The translations under genes and the position numbers were made by a program. Below are positions 1 through 12,500 of a stretch of DNA of 64,000 nucleotides, one piece after another (the first letter of the stretch is position 1; each line of letters opens with the position of its first letter). Source of the DNA: Sipunculus nudus (Eukaryota; Annelida; Sipuncula; Golfingiida; Sipunculidae); contig CM049306.1 in assembly GCA_026874595.1 (NCBI GenBank), forward strand, positions 102,065,142-102,129,141, given 5' to 3'. Under the pieces are notes generated by a model. The model did no database searches and was not told the DNA's origin. It saw only the letters and a list, made by a program, of their open reading frames with translations.

Positions 1-1193
1 AAATATCTAAAAATAATACTTGAATCAGATTTCACAATTTTAAATTGTGCCTTTATTTATCCATAATCTGCTTCATATTTTATAAATTTAAGTATTACTG
101 ATGGGTTTAATTATATTGGTTAAAATCATTTAAAAAGAGAATTGATTTCATTAAAAATGCCACATTAACACAACATGGCATCTTCTGGATTACACCTTGA
201 ATTACCTTTTCAAGGAAAGTTTTTGTATTTTGGAATGGAAACAGCATTACAATTAAGGAGATACAGTGAAAACAATAACAATAATTGCATAACACTTGGT
301 GGGTTGGGTTTACAAGGGGGGGCTTGGGGTGGTGATATGAGAATAACTATACACCTGTCACAGCAGGGGATCTCCCCCAGTGACTGTAACAAATCATAAA
401 CCCAAGCATAGATGACTACCAGCGACCTGGAGTTGGACCCTGCATCTAGACAAAGCAAATGACTAGAATAGAGCCTCAAGAAAAAAATCAATAATTTGCC
501 TAATTTTCATGATTTTATTTTCAAATTTCAGATTTAAACAAATTGAATACTTATGTTTACATGCTGTGAAAATTAAATCAATAGTACAACAGGAAAAAAA
601 CGTGCCATGGTCAAAGTTGGGCAAAACTTAAGGTATTGATTTTATTTTTATGCTAATAACTTTAAAAAATTACAAAATTCAGATCTAATTTTTGGTAAAC
701 AATTGAATCTTAATAAAACAAAGTTATACACTTGGGAAAATAGTCTATTGTTTCAAAATTTTTCATGTTAAATGAGTAAAAATATTTTTCCTGATTTTTT
801 ACAAAGTCCATTATGTTTGGGCCCATAACTTAAAGAAATTTTACTTAACAAACTTAATTTCTGGCATGTATAAAGGGAATATATTGGAGATTACTTCTGG
901 TAAATATTAAGAAAAATAAATAAGTAGTTTTGATATTAGGCAGTCCTGAAGTGTGATACTAGGTTTTTAATGGAAAATTTGAGGTTTTTCCTAAATATCT
1001 CTTAGGAACGAAGTCATATTGACCCAATTTTCGGTATGGTAGGAGATTTTGAGGACATCTAACAGTATGCCGATTTTTGGATTTGTAGGTCTAACGGTTT
1101 AAAAACGTGCCAGTCTAACAAACGGAAAGAGGGACGTATGACGGACAATTGACCACGACTAAAGCTCTGATGACTTATAGTCAGCTGAGCTAC
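1..1193 (+). repeat. Family-A dispersed repeat, copy 1 (cut by window edge)
   Basis: Shares with five other regions a block order of gtgccatggtcaaagttggg, tttttacaaagtccattatg, gggcccataactt, tttctggcatgta, ttaggcagtcctgaagtgtg and a 3' end with ACGG-type runs, then gctctgatgacttatagtca and gctgagcta. Bases 31-140 match 55450-55556 in copy 6. No protein is encoded. The 3' end folds as a hairpin (AGCTCAG...CTGAGCT). Class unassigned. Confidence 0.8.
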
Positions 1194-1227
1194 AAAAATC
1201 AGATCATTATTAGAATTTTTTGCTATA

Positions 1228-1909
1228 GTATCCCAAGACAATTACACCCCCCCCCCCCACTTCAAAGTTAGCCCCCCCCCCCCCCCCATCTTCAGCAGCA
1301 AATACTGACACTTGGCATGCCACCATGATTTCTTCCATCTATCAACTTTAGAAACAATTTATCACCAAATATTGGAATATTAAAGGTCGAGGCACTCTCT
1401 TAGGAGAGGTCATGACCCCAATTTAAAAATACCTCATCCCATAACCTACATCTATATGCATTATATGAAAGAAAACTGTCCATTAGTTTTTTACTTATAA
1501 TGCTCACAGGACCGGTACTGTCAAGTGGCAATGATGGGGTATTAAAAGGCGCGAAAACAAGAAAAAGGACAGAAGGTTGTGCCACCTGTCTTCCACAGAA
1601 GACCAAGTTATCCATGATCTTCGGTCACCTTGATTTTAGGATCAATCTATGCAAGATTTCTTGAGATATTTAAGAGTTTGTGTGATTTTCCCCAAAATGG
1701 AACTAATCAAGGTCAAGGTCACTTTTCTAGTACAGGTCATGACCCCATTTTACAAAACCTTCGTCCTCTCACCCATATATATGCACATGACGAGTTTGAT
1801 AAAGTTCCGTGAAATATTTTTTGAGTAATCTCGCCTGAAAGAAATCTCTGCGGCAGCGGCGCGACTGTGTCCAAAACCATACAGTATCCCGACTTTGTCT
1901 GGGGATACA
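1228..1909 (-). mobile_element. Family-C element, copy 1 (Helentron-like, shortened)
   Basis: Begins gtatcccaagac and ends gtctggggatac, imperfect terminal inverted repeats matching the longer copy at 27372-28816. Shares with it catgacccca, ggtcaaggtcac, ttgataaagttccgtgaaat and a GC-rich gcggcagcggcgcg near the right end. The hairpin-CTAG terminus seen in the longer copy is missing here, so the left end is truncated. Long C runs lie at 1245-1259 and 1272-1287. Confidence 0.65.
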
Positions 1910-2280
1910 GTAACTATACAAGTAATATTAGAATCTGCGTCGCTATAAAACGCATTTGGTCCAGAAGGGCGTTGCCCAAGCGGCAATTTTGGGACAAGAA
2001 GCTTTCAAAAAAAGCGCTGCTCTCGGCATTTCATCCCTCATATTATAAACAACCACGAATTCTTACAAGAAAAATATGTCAAATACTTTCAGAAAATAGT
2101 TTAAATTGGGTCAAATATTCATGAATATGTAATTTATGTGGCGGTTTGAAAAGAAAACAAGGATGATATCTGCAGCACAGCAGATGTATAGTTCACCAGC
2201 TGTAGCATTACGGAATTATTTCGTCGCTTATCAGCGGGACCATGACAAAACTTCAAACAATAAAGTCAACATCACTTGTA
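1910..2280. other. Unassigned sequence
   Basis: AT-rich sequence between two repeats. No exon, RNA gene or repeat was recognised. Confidence 0.5.
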
Positions 2281-3786
2281 AAACAATGGACCCATGGGTC
2301 ACTGTGCTCAGCTGAAGTTGAGCTTGATAGTAAAAATTTAAAATAATATCAAATGGAGATAAAGTTTAAGAGGAAGAGGTAATAAAGGCCTAGGCTGGTT
2401 TATATGATCAGTTTGTATTGATGAGCAAGAAATTGTTGCAAATAATATTTTTTTTACCTGACCATGTGTTTCCTAATGTTGAAACTGAAGCATGTGAGCA
2501 GTTTGTGAACAAATGATCTGTACTATTACCATGACCAGTTGGCTTTTTGATTAACTGTTGACATTTCAGTAGTTTACACATTTGTTCAATTGAATCTATT
2601 TTTTTGTATAATAAATATTATTAAAGAGTCTTATTGAATCTTGAGAAAATAATGTTACATCCCTGGCAAAAAATCTCTAGCTTCAGCAATCCTCTTGTTA
2701 AGGGAGTAAATATATTTCTTGATTTTTTACAAAGTGCATTATGTTTGGGCCCATAACTTAAAACAATTACGCAATACTGACATCATTTCTGGCATGTGCA
2801 TAGAGAATGTATAGAAAAATATGTATATTATATATGATTAAAGTCATATCAGTGGTTTTTATATTAGGCAGTCTTGAAGTGTAACAATGGGGTTTTAATG
2901 GAAAAATGAAGTTTTTCATTATTATCTCGAAGGTATTAAGTCCTAGTGACCAAATTCTTGGCATGGTAAGGGGATTTTGGAGACATCTAATTGTATGCCA
3001 AATTTTAGGAACTGAGAGCTGAAGCTGGGGAGCTGAGATCTTGCAAACTGCATAACACTAGCTTGATGTAAAAATATATTACATGGTGCTTGAAAACTTG
3101 AATAAAATCTACAGTTTTTGATAAACTGGTTTAAAATTTTTGGTATTAACAGACAAAATGCTAACAAAAACTTGCTGTGAAAATTATATCCACAGTACTT
3201 ACAGGAAAAAAACGTGCCATAGTCAGAGTTGGCCAAAATTTAAGGTACCAATTTTTATTTTTGTTAATATTTAAAAAATTTACAAAATTCAGATCTAATT
3301 TTGGGTAAACAATTGAATCTTAAAATTAAACAGTTATACACTTGGGGAAAATAGACTCTAGTTTCAAATTGTTCATGTTAAGTGAGTAAATATTTTTCCT
3401 GATTTTTTACAAAGTCCATTATGTTCGGGCCATAACTTATAGAATTTATACTTAACAGACTTAATTTCTGGCATGTACATAGGAACTATATAGAGGAATA
3501 TTTATGGTAAATATGAGGAAAAACAGATGAGTGGTTTTGATATTAGGTAGTTCTGAAGTGTGAAAATAGGTTTTTAATAATAAAAATTAAGGTTTTTCCT
3601 CAATTTCTCAAAGGAACGAAGTCGCAAAGACCCAGTTTTCGGCTTGGTTGGAGATCTTGGTGACATCTAAAATTACGCTGAATTTTGGATTCCTAGGTCT
3701 TACGGTTTCAAAACGTACCACATCTACGGACAGACGGACGACGGACCACGACTATAGCTCAGATGACTTATTGCGAGCTGAGCTAA
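2281..3786 (+). repeat. Family-A dispersed repeat, copy 2 (two modules)
   Basis: Starts with the family 5' end (ggacccatgggtcac then gctcagctg) and ends with cacgactatagctcagatga and gagctgagctaaa. Contains two successive versions of the internal module, at about 2640-3060 and 3200-3786, each with cataactt, ctggcatgt and ttaggcag/ttaggtag landmarks. Confidence 0.8.
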
Positions 3787-4248
3787 AAGCTGCAGTTTTA
3801 TATCACAAAATTCCAAATATAATATTTGTTAATACTTTTAAAACCATCCCCTAGAAGATTATTGTAGAAACTTTCCACATGAAAATCCATTACTGACAAT
3901 TTGACGTGGTCTCCACTGACTGCTCGACGAGCGTTAACTTCTTCTGCTGCTGCTGCTGACAATGGTGTAAACCTCAAGAAAATTCACGGGAGGGTCAAAT
4001 GCAATATCCCTCAAGGATTCTGGGTCATGTTGGTTATTCCAATGTGTTTCAATGTAATTTTTTAATAAATGTTAAATCCCCACGGCTGAATAATGGTGTT
4101 GGCCTAGTTTCTTGGTCTGTATACGCCATCTTCAATCCTATTGGATGTAAATAATACATATGGTCTTGACCCCGGCATTTAAATCAAATATTTATCCTCG
4201 TTATCGGTAAAAAAAAATAAGTATGAACACGCATATTTTTGCATAAGC
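3787..4248. other. Unassigned sequence
   Basis: No gene recognised. Contains a short ctgctgctgctg run near 3945. Confidence 0.45.
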
Positions 4249-4665
4249 TTTATTCACCTTAACAACACTATATCTCACCAACGACGACAAGTACATCTCG
4301 CTGCCCCCACAAAAACTGGCAGTCTGGTTTCACACCTTGTCCGCGAAGTACCACCCCGGTGTGGTGCTCAGATCTATTATGCCATTGGCAGTTGCCATGG
4401 CACCATTTGTAAATTAATAAATTCCCGCTATACTTCTGATACGTCATGAATATGGAATAAGTATATAGAGATCACTTTGTATTTCTTTGTTGGCATGCAT
4501 TACACCAACGAGAATAACCGAGGGGACATGAGTCAATCTTGTCCCCTGTACTCTTTTAACTGTGTTCTTATCGATGTTCCCACCACGCTTACTCTTATGT
4601 CTTATGTCACAGTGCCCACACAACACCAAAAATAAAACGCCTGTTGCTGCAATAACTAAAGCTGC
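4249..4665 (-). CDS. Possible terminal exon of an unknown small membrane protein
   Basis: Minus-strand open frame ending in TGA near 4444. From a possible acceptor (tacccag before GCAGC at 4665) it reads AALVIAATGVLFLVLCGHCD, a plausible single membrane span, then a basic stretch with HKSKRGG and KRVQGTR and a tail of about 30 residues. An AATAAA (plus TTTATT at 4249-4254) lies about 190 bases after the stop, a normal spacing for a 3' UTR. There is no in-frame ATG at the start, so it would need upstream exons. No family was recognised. The acceptor lacks a good pyrimidine tract, so chance or a decayed mobile element remains possible. Confidence 0.22.
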
Positions 4666-4801
4666 CTGGGTATTATGCAAATTTACCGACTGTCATTTTA
4701 ATCTACCTTTATCTAAGCTGATGTTTATTGCATTTGTTCTATTATGCTGGTGAAATGTTTGAATATTTTACTATTCCACTGCCTAAAATATATTTCAATA
4801 A

Positions 4802-4850
4802 GGCCAAAAAAAGGTGGTTGTACCTACGAACCATACCTTTTTTTTTGGCC
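4802..4850. mobile_element. Family-E MITE reduced to its inverted repeats
   Basis: A 49-bp near-palindrome: ggccaaaaaaaggt at left, accatacctttttttttggc at right, with a loop of about ten bases. The arms match the terminal inverted repeats of the 336-bp element at 6958-7293, so this looks like an internal-deletion derivative. Confidence 0.6.
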
Positions 4851-5739
4851 AAATGCTACCAAGAGTCAGATATAATTATAAGTGATAACTTATTACGAGG
4901 CCCAAACTGATATTAGCATATCTTTTGAAAGAAAGACAAACTCGGTACCATCCTTATATATCAGTTACAAAAATATAAGACATCCAAACAAGACTGTTGT
5001 GGGGAAATTTCAAAGTGCTTTTAAATAAATCTGTGTGTATATATTTTTGTAACTTTTCCAGGTACAAATAAAAACGATGATAAAACAAAATCTGAATGAG
5101 CTTCAGTCTTCATTGTGTGCTGACATCGCATCACAGAGTCAATAAAGAAAAAAGAAAATATATTCAAGTGATCACTGATGAGTATTTCAACCAACAGCTG
5201 TCAATGGATGTACACACTAACAAAACAAACTGAAGACAATATATTATTTGATATCAATAAATCAGCGAGTAACACAAAAAGAAGTAAATTTGACATAGTT
5301 ACACCAATCTTCCAAAGGTGTGTTAACACACTCATTCCTAGACAAAGATACCAGGAAAAACCGTTACCCCATGTCACCAACAGTTCTAAAATGCTCCTGT
5401 GAGATCATAATGTCACATAATAATATAACTCGTATGACCTGAAATTGTCAGAAAAGTGAATAAATGCCACAGTAATCAGACAAATTAAATATGACACACT
5501 GGTCACATCTGAATTATTGATGTGCATCTATGTTATCCATCCTAAATGTCAACAGGAATAAACAAAAGTAACTTGTCAAAATAAAGCACCTGAACTGAAG
5601 GATTGTTTTTACTGTTCAATATCTGAACACCTGCAGAGGCTAGATGCACCAATCGTAGTCTTGTATATATGCATATTAAGGAGAGCTAATGAAACTCTTT
5701 TCTTCTGCATTTTAACAGGACATGTATATTCATACACAA
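4851..5739. other. Unassigned sequence
   Basis: AT-rich. A 74-codon plus-strand frame at 5178-5402 was not recognised and has no supporting context. Confidence 0.5.
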
Positions 5740-6446
5740 TGGAACAAGGGACTCATGGGTCACAGCTCTCAGCTGAACTTTGTAAAATTTTAGCAAATGC
5801 ATAATGTACTTATTTCTATATTTTTTTTTTACAAATAAGCATTTGAAAAGCTAAGAGGAAATGGCCTTGCTATTATGGGATAATCAAATACTAAATATAT
5901 GAATGCAAGACCAATACTTAATATGCACTTTTTTTTACTACATCAAATATGCAGGAGCCTCTCAGGATCAAATATTTGTAAAACTATCTGTATTTCAACT
6001 ATGTGCAAGTAATATGTATTTAAAATACCCACTGGAAATATTAAACCCTGTAAAATAAAGAATAAGGAAGAAAGTGGAGATGGCCAATAACGTCGAGAAA
6101 ATTACGCAATACTGACCTAATTTCTGGCATGTACATAGCATATGTAAAGAGGAAAATGTATATTATATAAGATCAAAGTCAGATCAGTGATTTTGATATT
6201 AGGCAGTCTTGAAGTGTAACATTGGGTTTTCAATGGAAAATTGAGGTTTCTCCTAAATATCTCAAAGGAATGATGTACTAGTGACACAATTTTCATTGTG
6301 ATAGGAGATTTTAGGGACACCTAACTATATACCGAATTTCAGATTTGTAGGTCAAATGGTTTCAAAAGGTGCCCTGCTAATAGCCAGATGACGGACACAG
6401 GATCATGACTATAGCTCAGATGACTTATCATCAGCTGAGCTCAAAA
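5740..6446 (+). repeat. Family-A dispersed repeat, copy 3 (short form)
   Basis: Has the family 5' end (aacaagggactcatgggtca), a single 3' module (ctggcatgtaca, gatattaggcagtcttgaag) and the 3' end gctcagatgacttatcatca with gctgagctc. At 0.7 kb it is the shortest apparently end-to-end copy. Confidence 0.75.
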
Positions 6447-6957
6447 TGATATTTTGAATTCAATTTTCTTTTATAATATCAATTTGTGCTGTTACTAAGA
6501 CAGAGAATAACCTAATTTATGCAGACTTTTTGGTGAACTGTCTGTACAATTGAATATCTGTAAAAGCCAGTGGATACCCTACAATGGAAGAGAGTCATGG
6601 ATTTGTCTGGTTGAGGGAATTCAGTAGACTTTAGTTGCAAATTTATCCAATAAGTCCATAGCCAGAGCCTCTGTATCTGGTATCTAGATATGTAAACAGA
6701 ATCTTCATGATATTGCTTGCATGTTAATTTTAGATACTGGAGACATTTGCACAATCTGGGAACATTGTTCAGTCTGGCTACATTAAACCTTGGAAAACTA
6801 GTTTTTATATCCCAGACTTATTAGAGCTTATTTAATAAATCATATCTTCAGTATTTATCCACTAAGTTTAAAAATTGAAATTTATCATTTAAAAGCATTC
6901 CCTGTTGTTATATATGCTTATCTAAGTTATAATAATATCAGAAAATATGCAACTTAG
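6447..6957. other. Unassigned sequence
   Basis: No gene or repeat recognised; an 80-codon minus frame at 6512-6754 looks like chance. Confidence 0.45.
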
Positions 6958-7293
6958 GCCAAAATAAAAAAAAGGTATGGTTCTCAGGCACTTTTTTTCA
7001 GAAATCAATGCGGGCGGGCGGTTTTTTATTTTTAATTTTTGGTATGTTTCGATGAAAATGTCAAATGATAAGGGAAAAGCATAATAATAACAGATTTTTT
7101 TGGTGGCTAATCAAGTAAAAGCACTAAATAACAAAGGAAATTGTATGATTTAATCTTCTTGAAAGAAATGCCCGAGTGGCTGCAGCTCAAAATTGGTAAG
7201 TTTCTATTGAAAATCAAAATAAAAAGTTTTGATGCCGGCGTTTAAAATTGATGCAGGTGGTGCCTTAGAACCATACCTTTTATTTATTTTGGC
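6958..7293. mobile_element. Family-E MITE, complete copy
   Basis: Terminal inverted repeats of about 33 bp: gccaaaataaaaaaaaggta then tggttctcaggcac at left, and gtgccttagaaccatacctt then ttatttattttggc at right. Interior is non-coding and includes gggcgggcgg near the left. Related material lies at 4802-4850 and 61842-62027. Superfamily not assigned because no clear target-site duplication was seen. Confidence 0.75.
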
Positions 7294-7529
7294 TTTATAA
7301 GTGATTTTTTGTCTTTTTGAGCAGCTAGTGCAAACAAATAATAAATTTAATTATAGGTTTTCAAAATTACTTGGAATTTTGCTGAAATTTAAAAATGCAA
7401 AATAAAGAATAATCTGCTTACCATGTGCCAAAAACATGTTAAATAACCAGGTTTTTTCTGACATTATTATCACTATATGGGTTAAATTGTTCTGGCTATT
7501 GCTCAAGACAAAATACTTGACTCAAAAAT

Positions 7530-8188
7530 AAACACTTATTTCTCAGATTTGTTTTATTAAATCCCCCACAAATCTTGAGTATACTGTTTTGCTATTTTTT
7601 TTATCCTAAACTTCTGAGGGTGCAATCAAAATAAATATTCATATCATAGTACAAGGCTTTAAAGCGTTTACAGATTTTATATCTGGTAACTTTGTGTGTG
7701 CCCGATGTATTTTCTGTTAATCCTTTCAAGGTGTACCAAAATTACCTGATGTACTTTTTACCTGTAGCATAGTTTCTCCTTTTGGTAAGTACACTGTCAG
7801 AACATTATAGAATGAAATTGCCTCTTCTGTATATGTCAATCACAAAAACAGTATTTGCAATATACCTGGTGTATCTTTCATGTATGCCACATAAGGAACA
7901 AGGGTTGAACTCTATTATTGCCAAATTTGCAAATAGTAGACTCATGAATGCTTCATGTATGGCACATTAAAGAATGTAGCAATCACCACAATTGAACAAT
8001 ATACAATAACGGGAATACAGTTTTTGTGAAGGACATAAACATATATCCTGTCCCGGCCAGGTCAGTAAACAATAAACTAACAAGTATCCTACATCACAAT
8101 ATTTGGTACTCAATATCAGGATTAAGTAAATCTGTGTCTGTGTGTATGCATGGGTTGCATGTGGGCATTTTTAGTGACTTGAACAGGT
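7530..8188 (-). other. ST7: Probable ST7 3' UTR
   Basis: Sequence downstream of the ST7 stop codon on the minus strand. The first canonical AATAAA below the stop is at 7553-7558, followed by a T/G-rich stretch (gtgtttatttttg on the minus strand, about 7520-7535) that could act as downstream element. Its extent is an inference from the signal position; no repeat was recognised inside. Confidence 0.45.
7553..7558 (-). terminator. Candidate poly(A) signal AATAAA for ST7
   Basis: Plus-strand TTTATT, about 630 bases below the ST7 stop codon, the first perfect hexamer in that direction. Confidence 0.4.
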
Positions 8189-8284
8189 TCAGATCCTTGA
8201 CAGCTGTTGGATAAGGTTGGAGGGTAAGATGGCTTCAAGCTTCTCCACAACATAGCTGACTGGCAGATAGACCCAGCTGAGAAC
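8189..8284 (-). CDS. ST7: ST7 terminal coding exon with stop codon
   Basis: Encodes residues 472-502, [20 protein letters not shown] then [11 protein letters not shown], followed by TGA (plus 8189-8191). The pattern matches the vertebrate ST7 C-terminus (EKVESILPSSLWHQLTRI type). Acceptor ttgcag before GTTCTCAGC. The 4.7 kb intron upstream starts with a minisatellite 55 bases from the exon. Confidence 0.93.
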   Translation of the reverse strand, partial: VLSWVYLPVSYVVEKLEAILPSNLIQQLSRI

Positions 8285-9053
8285 CTGCAAATAACATTAA
8301 CACATGTTCAGCATTGTTAAATCTCATATCACAAACCTTACAGACAACACTACAATGGCACTCTGAGGTTGTTTATAAGAGACAACACTACAATGGCACT
8401 CTGAGCTTGTTTATAAGAGACAACACTACAATGGCATTCTGAGCCTGTTGATGACACCGACCACCCTATATGGCACTTTGAGCCTGTTTATCATAGAGAC
8501 AAAACTACAGTGGCACTCTGAGCCTGTTGATAACAGAGACCAAGCTACATGGCACTCTGAGCCTGTTTATCAAAGAGACAACACTAGAATGACACTTTGA
8601 GCCTGTTTATAATTAAAACAGAGACAACACTACAGTGGCACTCTAAGCTTGCTTATCATAGAGACAAAACTACAGTGGTGCTCTGAGCCTTTTAATAACA
8701 AAGACAATACTACAGTGGTACTCTTTTTCAAGTGTATAAGTCAGTAACTGTTTTGTTTTACATATTGAATAACCTGGGTGTAGGTTTACAGGTTGATGTC
8801 GGATATATGTTAATTATTACATCAGTATTTCAAAAAGTATGAAGTTATCTTTAACTTTTACACTGAAAATTTACCATATCCATAAATCATCTGGCCCTTT
8901 CTAGGTTAAGGCGGCATTCCTTTTATTTTTCATTCCAAAAAGCCTCTTAGAATATATCCCAGTTCTTCGATGTTGCATGGGACCATTTTGTCCCGGGATT
9001 ACAAGTGTAGATTCTTTTGGTACATAAATAATCACTATTAAACAATCAGACAT

Positions 9054-9123
<70 letters not shown>

Positions 9124-9446
9124 ACATAATATATGTTAGTTTCTTTGATTTATAAATGAACAAATACATGTACCTTGATATCTAAAATTAATACACATAT
9201 CATTATATGATATTGGTAAAAACATTTGTTTTCCAATGCCAATACATGACCAAGTTACAAGGTCACGCAGATCACCTGCGTGGTGTCGGTCAGCCGACTT
9301 TTTGCCAAGGCCTTCGTAAGAGGGCCACGTGAGTGAAAGTCAATCATTATTATTTGTTTCCAAAACATTTTGTGTCCACGCCAGTTTGAATCTTGATCAC
9401 ATGATAGAACAACTCTTAAACAATTTGAACTTTCAATAAAATACAA

Positions 9447-9533
<87 letters not shown>

Positions 9534-12500
9534 AGTGATGCATGGAGCCTGGTCCTAAGCAATATGACACACTGAAACTGGGGACAGTTGCACATCTCCC
9601 ATCATGAAAACACCACTTCACAGGGTGTCATTTTTTGGCAGAAATTTTCCACTCTGACACCATATAAAAAGTGACATGACAAGTACAAGAGGCTGCTTTG
9701 ACAACAGTATAAACACCAATTCATTCACTAAAAGATCCTCAGCGCAACAGCTACCTGGCACACAGACATGAATGGCCCAGAAAGCAAACATGGACCCTCC
9801 AGTAAAACATGTTCCCCGTAAACAGACGGAAAGAGCATTTGCTTATCGGTGCAACTTAGCATGTAATCAGAGAATGCGAGAGCAGCTCTTTAATTTTAAA
9901 TGAGGCATACTCTGGCACCAGTGAGTCTAGCAGCTGCTATATAGTGGCACCAAAGGTGCGCAGAACTTGTGAATTAGCCAACTACATTTAACTTGTCATT
10001 TTCTACAATTCATACCCACCCCAGGGCCTGTCACCATGTCCTGCCCCGGAGCTGAATGAGAAAACTCAACTCTTTGTGGTATGACACGAGAACCCTGCCG
10101 TGAACATTGTCTGTCAGTTTTCCACTTCTGCTCACACGATGAAACCGTCAGGGCATGGGGATTTGGCTACGTGTTATGATACAAGCCAGCACACAATGCC
10201 GGGTCACTATGGAGGCCAGTCAGTAATGTTCACCAATCAGGCCTACAAGACCTAAGTACTGGCACCCTACTGGATGACAACATCACTATTAGTGTGTTTG
10301 GGTTGGGCTCATGCACTTGTCTGTACAGACATGCAGGGGTCACAAGCCTATTCTCCCTGAGCACCTGCTATTAATACTGAAGGAGCAAGTGTCAAACACT
10401 TAATATATACATTATGGTTCAATGTGCAAAGAATGATATAATTAACACACTGTATTAAATTAAATGCTGAGTCTCACTTTGACAAGTTTTGTTGGTTTTA
10501 CCATTACTGGACATAAATGTGGTATGCTGTACTAAAAGAAATCATATCTTCATAAAAGTTTTACCGGATAAAAATTTCATGAAATCATGTTTCTAACAAC
10601 TATTCATCTGTCTTAACCTACTCAAGCGTGATGGAGCAGGGGCATTACAAAATTCACCATGATGTAGCATTGTAATAGCAGTAAATATAAGTTTAATTTT
10701 TACTATAAAGCAAAGAAAACAAGATTTTGGCCAGAAAGAAAACTCGAAATGATTTTGGGGAAAAATATTCATGACCTGGCAGTACCACAATGTAAAGTCT
10801 ATTATAATCCTATTTACTATGTTATTAATATTTTATTCAAATATTACCAGTTGATGTAGTTCTCTTATTTCATTCATTTTGATTATCAACCAGGTTTTTC
10901 TATGAGACAATATTACAGATTATTAGGATAGAATGGTGCACTCTGATTTTGATCATTTTCTGTTCTGCCTGAATTTTGATGCCTAATATTTAAATGTTTT
11001 CCATTTATTCCTGCAGTTTCAAGTTAATAGTGAAATGACAAACTCAAAACTCCACAAATTAATAACTCATATATCTATAAATCACAGTCCCAAAAGAACT
11101 GTATTTAATTATTAAAACAAAGTTGTATATTTTAAATCTTATTGAGATTATTGGCTAAGTACAATAGAAATGTTTAAATTTTCACACAGCATCACATTAA
11201 ATAAGGGATAATATTGTATACTTGTATTCTTCTTGTATTACTGAAGCTGTCTTGCCATTCAAACTGTCATATTACACAACATTACATACATGTTTACAGG
11301 GACCTATTTTGCTATATATTTTTTATTAATAACTTCAGCATTTGATAAAGCTTATTCCATGTATGCATTGCCAAAGTTTAATCTCAGTTTAATCCCCTGA
11401 TTAACTCAAGAAAAGACAGAAAACAGCATAGCCACAAAGTTATTTCAAAGTGGTTATAATAGAGATTAAACAAAATATGACCTTATTAAATATGCATGGA
11501 TACTGCAATGAGAATTTATTCAAGTAAGAATATATTTATAATAAGTTTCATGAAAATCCAACAGATTTTTGATAAGTCATCAGGAGGCTTCCAAAGTCTG
11601 GTGACCTCTGACCTCATTAAATAGGCAAGGATTTTGCCGGAAATCAAACGTTGGTGAGATATTATATTGGTTAATATTTCTGTTGAGTTTCATCAAAATC
11701 AATCAGATGCCTGGTAAGTAATCTCGGCAAATCTAAAAGTTAACAGATGGGCAAATGGGCCATGGGTGTTCCATAACATGTCCCATCTAAGACGGGCATA
11801 TAAAAATTAAATAGAGTAAATATTTGTGTGATGCATGCATAATCTTGACCTCTGATATACAGTTGTCTTTGTTATCTAATTACTATACAAGAGGAATAGT
11901 GAGAATGAGAATGATAGCCTGTCATGGCTGAGTGATTTCCTAAGCTGTCTCTAGGATTTCTCTGGGACAGTTTTTTTTATTATAACACAGGGCTGAAGTC
12001 CTATGATAAACCAAACAAGTAATGTCAAACACTGTGTTTATAACTGCATGTAGACTTTTCTGCTTTTGTTTTCTAGAACCCTCTAATGATTAAGGGACAC
12101 ACTGACTAACCCCAGGTCCAGACTAATCTTTTAAGTCTTTTCAAATGCCCATGTAAAGGGTATCAAGTAAAGGCTTAAACCAAGTCTTCAATTATTTCAT
12201 TATCATGCAATAAAAAATATGACCATTTGATACAAACTTTACTCCAAAACAAGGAACTTTAAGCTCATAAAACTATCCAATTCAACAGATAATTTTAGGG
12301 TGCCTCAGCTCAGTGCCAGCTGGTCAGATAAAGTTCAACATATTAGCCATATTTTTTGTATATGACTGACTTTCCTGGCTGCAGGGTGAGCATTCCTAAA
12401 AATATGAGTGACAGCAAAGACATTTAGAAGGGAGCAGTACAAGCCAAGGACTCCTGTTCTTTTTTTTTTTATTTTAACTTCTATTCCAGGTCACATTCCT

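Noticed and set aside
9433-9621. Minus frame with a repetitive Ile-Tyr and Ser-Leu stretch as a membrane protein
   Set aside because: It is the translation of the TA and GA microsatellites.
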